Below, piece after piece: positions 32,748-34,845 of a stretch of 34,845 bases of DNA. Under the pieces are notes generated by a model. That model did not search any database. It saw nothing but the letters and a program-made list of their open reading frames with translations, and was not told the DNA's origin. Position 1 is the stretch's first letter, and each line of letters opens with the position of its first letter. The DNA is from Pedobacter sp. Lineage in GTDB: Bacteria; Bacteroidota; Bacteroidia; Sphingobacteriales; Sphingobacteriaceae. A program made the translations under genes and the position numbers. The stretch spans positions 1 to 34,845 of the forward strand of contig JACMPF010000217.1 of the NCBI GenBank assembly GCA_014377665.1. The letters run 5' to 3'.

Positions 32748-34610
32748 TTATAAGTTTAGAAATGCATCGTAAACAACTTGGAGGTAGGATTTTGCCAATT
32801 TTAGCGTAGCAGCAGTATTAAGCACATCGTCATTCCTATTATTGTATAACACTACTTTTCCTATGTTGTCAAATGTAACACATTGTTGGTTATCGATAAA
32901 ACCCATTCCATCGTCCCAACTAAAAAATGCGAATGATTTGACATAAGGGTTGAGAAGGTTTTTGCTCCAACGGAATTCTTTGGTATTTAGAGCCAGCTGT
33001 GAGAGTAAAGTTGCCGGCAAATCCGCTTGGCTACCAACTCCATCGAACACCCTTCCTTTAAACTCATTTTTGATCACATCACCATATAGGAGAAGGGGTA
33101 TATGATAGCGTTCAGGAACAAAAACATTCGTTCTATTTTTTGGATAAATGTGACCATGGTCAGCTATAAAAAGAAATAACGTATTCTTATACCACCGTTG
33201 TTTTTTTGCATGTTGTAAATAAGAAATAATGCATGAGTCTGTATAAAATGCCGTGCTTTTAAATTTTTCTACATTGGTTGCGTTACCAAATTTTGATCTT
33301 CCAGGCACGGCAAACGGTTCGTGATTCGTAAGGGATAGAATGGTGGAGAAGAAAGGTTGCTGTGCTGTGTTCATTTCCTTAAGTTGGCGTTTGAATACCG
33401 CACCATCAAATTGACCCCAGCTGGTCACTATTCCGTCCCCGAAATTATTTCGGTCAGTAAGCTGATGAACATCATGGCTTAGTAAAAAAGCCTTATAATT
33501 ATCAAATTCCGATTCTCCACCGTAAAAAAATGAATTTTGATAACCAGCCTTATAAAGAGACTGTGATATTGAAGGAAGTTTCTCCGTTTTCTCAGGCCAT
33601 TTGACAAGGTTAACTGCAGCCAGAGTAGGAAATCCCGCGAGTGTTCCAATAAATCCTTTGTCTGTTCTATTACCTGTAGAATAAATGTTGCTAAATAATA
33701 TTCCCTTGTGAACCAGGCTATCGAAGCCCGGTGTAACGTCCTGCATATTTCCTAGCGTGGCAGTCAGATCTGCCGTAAAGCTTTCCATAATAAATAGAAC
33801 TATGTTAGGACGTTGAGTAGTCAACACATTTATGGTAGTATCTTTAGCTACAGCATAAAGGCCTGAGACAATATCGGCAGCTTCTTTAGTATCTTCATAG
33901 ATGTACGGATTGGCTTTTGTTTTATTTGACGCAATAAGACTAGATAAAAGGTTCCATTCTGTGTTTACTGATGCCAAGTTTAATACCTGTGTGTTGGAGA
34001 AATAGGCCATACTCTGGTTTATTGGAGATCCTGAAATTCCACCTCGTATCATCACAAAATTCAATCCTAATATAACTAAAGCAATGGGTAACTTTATCCA
34101 AATAGATTGGTTGGCAAACGTTAATTTTCCACTCACGACAGTGCGCTGGAGAATAAAACCGAGGACTATAAGTAGCATCAGCACAGCCATAGAAAGACCG
34201 ATAGGGGATGATGCACTAGATGCAAGCGCCTCGTTTGGTGTAGTTGTTGCAACTTCCAATGCTTTTGAATTGATTTTTGAACCCCATTCTCTGAAGATAT
34301 TGAAATTAGCAACAGAAATAATACTGAACAGAACTACCAGTAAGTTTATATATCCACTAAGCCACTTTAGTTCAATATTCATTCTCCCGCTAATCATTGA
34401 TATAATGTAAGCGATAGCTGGTATAATTAGCATATATCCCACCATAGAAATGTCCAATAGTAAGGCATGGAAAAACGTAGAGGCAACCTCGGTAAATGAT
34501 ACGGAGGAAATTATTTTTGCATTTATTAACAGAAAGATCGATCTATCTAACAAGAAATATAGAAGCCAAAAGACAATAAACCTCAAAAAGAAAAGCAAAC
34601 TATTCAGCAT
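32748..34610 (-). CDS. LTA synthase-type sulfatase-fold membrane enzyme
   Basis: The 620-residue protein has about five N-terminal membrane helices (within residues 1-190) and a periplasmic alkaline-phosphatase/sulfatase-fold domain. The domain resembles LtaS-type phosphoglycerol transferases: IVLFIMESFTADL (metal-binding E276), STGNRTDKGF with T316 as likely nucleophile, LTNHEPF and IADHGH (D484, H485, H487). Gram-negative members are thought to modify glycans or lipids with phosphoglycerol or phosphoethanolamine; the substrate is unknown here. It lies between the right-edge gene (9 bases) and the DPP IV gene (2 bases), one transcription unit. Confidence 0.92.
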   Translation of the reverse strand: MLNSLLFFLRFIVFWLLYFLLDRSIFLLINAKIISSVSFTEVASTFFHALLLDISMVGYMLIIPAIAYIISMISGRMNIELKWLSGYINLLVVLFSIISVANFNIFREWGSKINSKALEVATTTPNEALASSASSPIGLSMAVLMLLIVLGFILQRTVVSGKLTFANQSIWIKLPIALVILGLNFVMIRGGISGSPINQSMAYFSNTQVLNLASVNTEWNLLSSLIASNKTKANPYIYEDTKEAADIVSGLYAVAKDTTINVLTTQRPNIVLFIMESFTADLTATLGNMQDVTPGFDSLVHKGILFSNIYSTGNRTDKGFIGTLAGFPTLAAVNLVKWPEKTEKLPSISQSLYKAGYQNSFFYGGESEFDNYKAFLLSHDVHQLTDRNNFGDGIVTSWGQFDGAVFKRQLKEMNTAQQPFFSTILSLTNHEPFAVPGRSKFGNATNVEKFKSTAFYTDSCIISYLQHAKKQRWYKNTLFLFIADHGHIYPKNRTNVFVPERYHIPLLLYGDVIKNEFKGRVFDGVGSQADLPATLLSQLALNTKEFRWSKNLLNPYVKSFAFFSWDDGMGFIDNQQCVTFDNIGKVVLYNNRNDDVLNTAATLKLAKSYLQVVYDAFLNL

Positions 34611-34619
34611 ATCGACAGA

Positions 34620-34845
34620 CTAATTTGTTCCCTTAAGCATTTTAAACATGTCATCAATTTCCTGAACAGATTTCAGCTCATAGCCTATTGGAATAGTTAA
34701 TGAAAAGGGCCCAGTCTTCTCTTCTTTAACATTTTTTAGTGTGAGAATATTTTTGACCCCATATTGTATACTTATATATTTTACCGGCGTGCCTTTTAGC
34801 TCAGCAAACTCTGGTAAGATAGCACCTGGAGATAACTGAAGGTTA
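34620..34845 (-). CDS. Partial C-terminus of an unrecognised protein
   Basis: An uninterrupted minus-strand frame runs from the right edge for about 74 codons to a TAG stop at 34620-34622. The peptide includes LSPGAILPEFAELKGTPVKY and ends in VQEIDDMFKMLKGTN. It is mixed hydrophilic, with no membrane segment or motif I recognise. The stop lies 9 bases before the sulfatase-fold start, so it is probably the upstream gene of that operon. Only the C-terminus is visible and no function is offered. Confidence 0.65.
   Translation of the reverse strand, partial: NLQLSPGAILPEFAELKGTPVKYISIQYGVKNILTLKNVKEEKTGPFSLTIPIGYELKSVQEIDDMFKMLKGTN

Noticed and set aside
1-34845. CRISPR arrays, tRNA/rRNA genes, insertion sequences, integrases and phage genes
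   Set aside because: No repeated spacer pattern, cloverleaf sequence, transposase or integrase motif was found in the intergenic gaps or reading frames.

Overview
The window looks like a chromosomal segment from a member of the Bacteroidota, probably family Sphingobacteriaceae (Pedobacter-like). This rests on several lines of evidence. The DNA is AT-rich, and there are at least seven exact matches to the Bacteroidota -7 promoter box TAnnTTTG upstream of genes. A TonB-dependent receptor with a carboxypeptidase-regulatory-like N-terminus is paired with a DUF4249 lipoprotein. There is also a DUF2795 protein, a pyrG-yidC pair and a ligase-associated DNA repair operon. The genus is an inference. 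I see no tRNA or rRNA gene, insertion sequence, prophage or CRISPR array. The region is dense, mostly housekeeping chromosome.

Left part (1-8240). A partial gene at the left edge encodes a protein starting like the Bacteroidota spore-maturation/nucleoside-recognition membrane proteins. It is followed by a minus-strand pyrG-yidC pair (CTP synthesis and membrane protein insertion) closed by a terminator. Next is a tightly packed minus-strand set: deoxynucleoside kinase, kdsB (CMP-Kdo synthesis for LPS) and a small lipoprotein of unknown function, also closed by a terminator. trpS lies upstream of this set on the same strand. A plus-strand acyltransferase overlaps gatC.

Middle part (8313-14666). 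A MacB/LolD-type ABC ATPase is followed by a PduO-type cobalamin adenosyltransferase. Two small single genes come next: an acidic DUF2795 protein with its own promoter and terminator, and a 53-residue membrane protein. A minus-strand queA-ispD pair lies back to back with a MacB-type ABC permease. The permease promoter carries a perfect 14-bp palindrome. An aspartate-type aminotransferase faces the permease across a strong shared terminator.

Right-middle part (14803-23873). A translationally coupled plus-strand operon encodes a cation-diffusion-facilitator exporter, a Nudix hydrolase, BioA and a ferritin-like protein with a complete diiron ligand set. The diiron protein next to bioA is the most interesting unknown here. 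It runs into, and overlaps by 49 bp, the end of a four-gene minus-strand operon: MBL-fold exonuclease, ATP-dependent DNA ligase, Lhr-like helicase and PdeM phosphoesterase. That operon is the known ligase-associated DNA damage response set.

Right part (23978-34845). A TonB-dependent receptor and its DUF4249 partner are followed by a minus-strand Mla-type lipid transport operon (mlaE, mlaF, mlaD) with an aldose-1-epimerase-like gene at its end. A second minus-strand operon has an unrecognised gene cut by the window edge, an LTA-synthase-type sulfatase-fold membrane enzyme and a dipeptidyl-peptidase-IV-type protease. All assignments come from reading motifs by eye; no database search was run.
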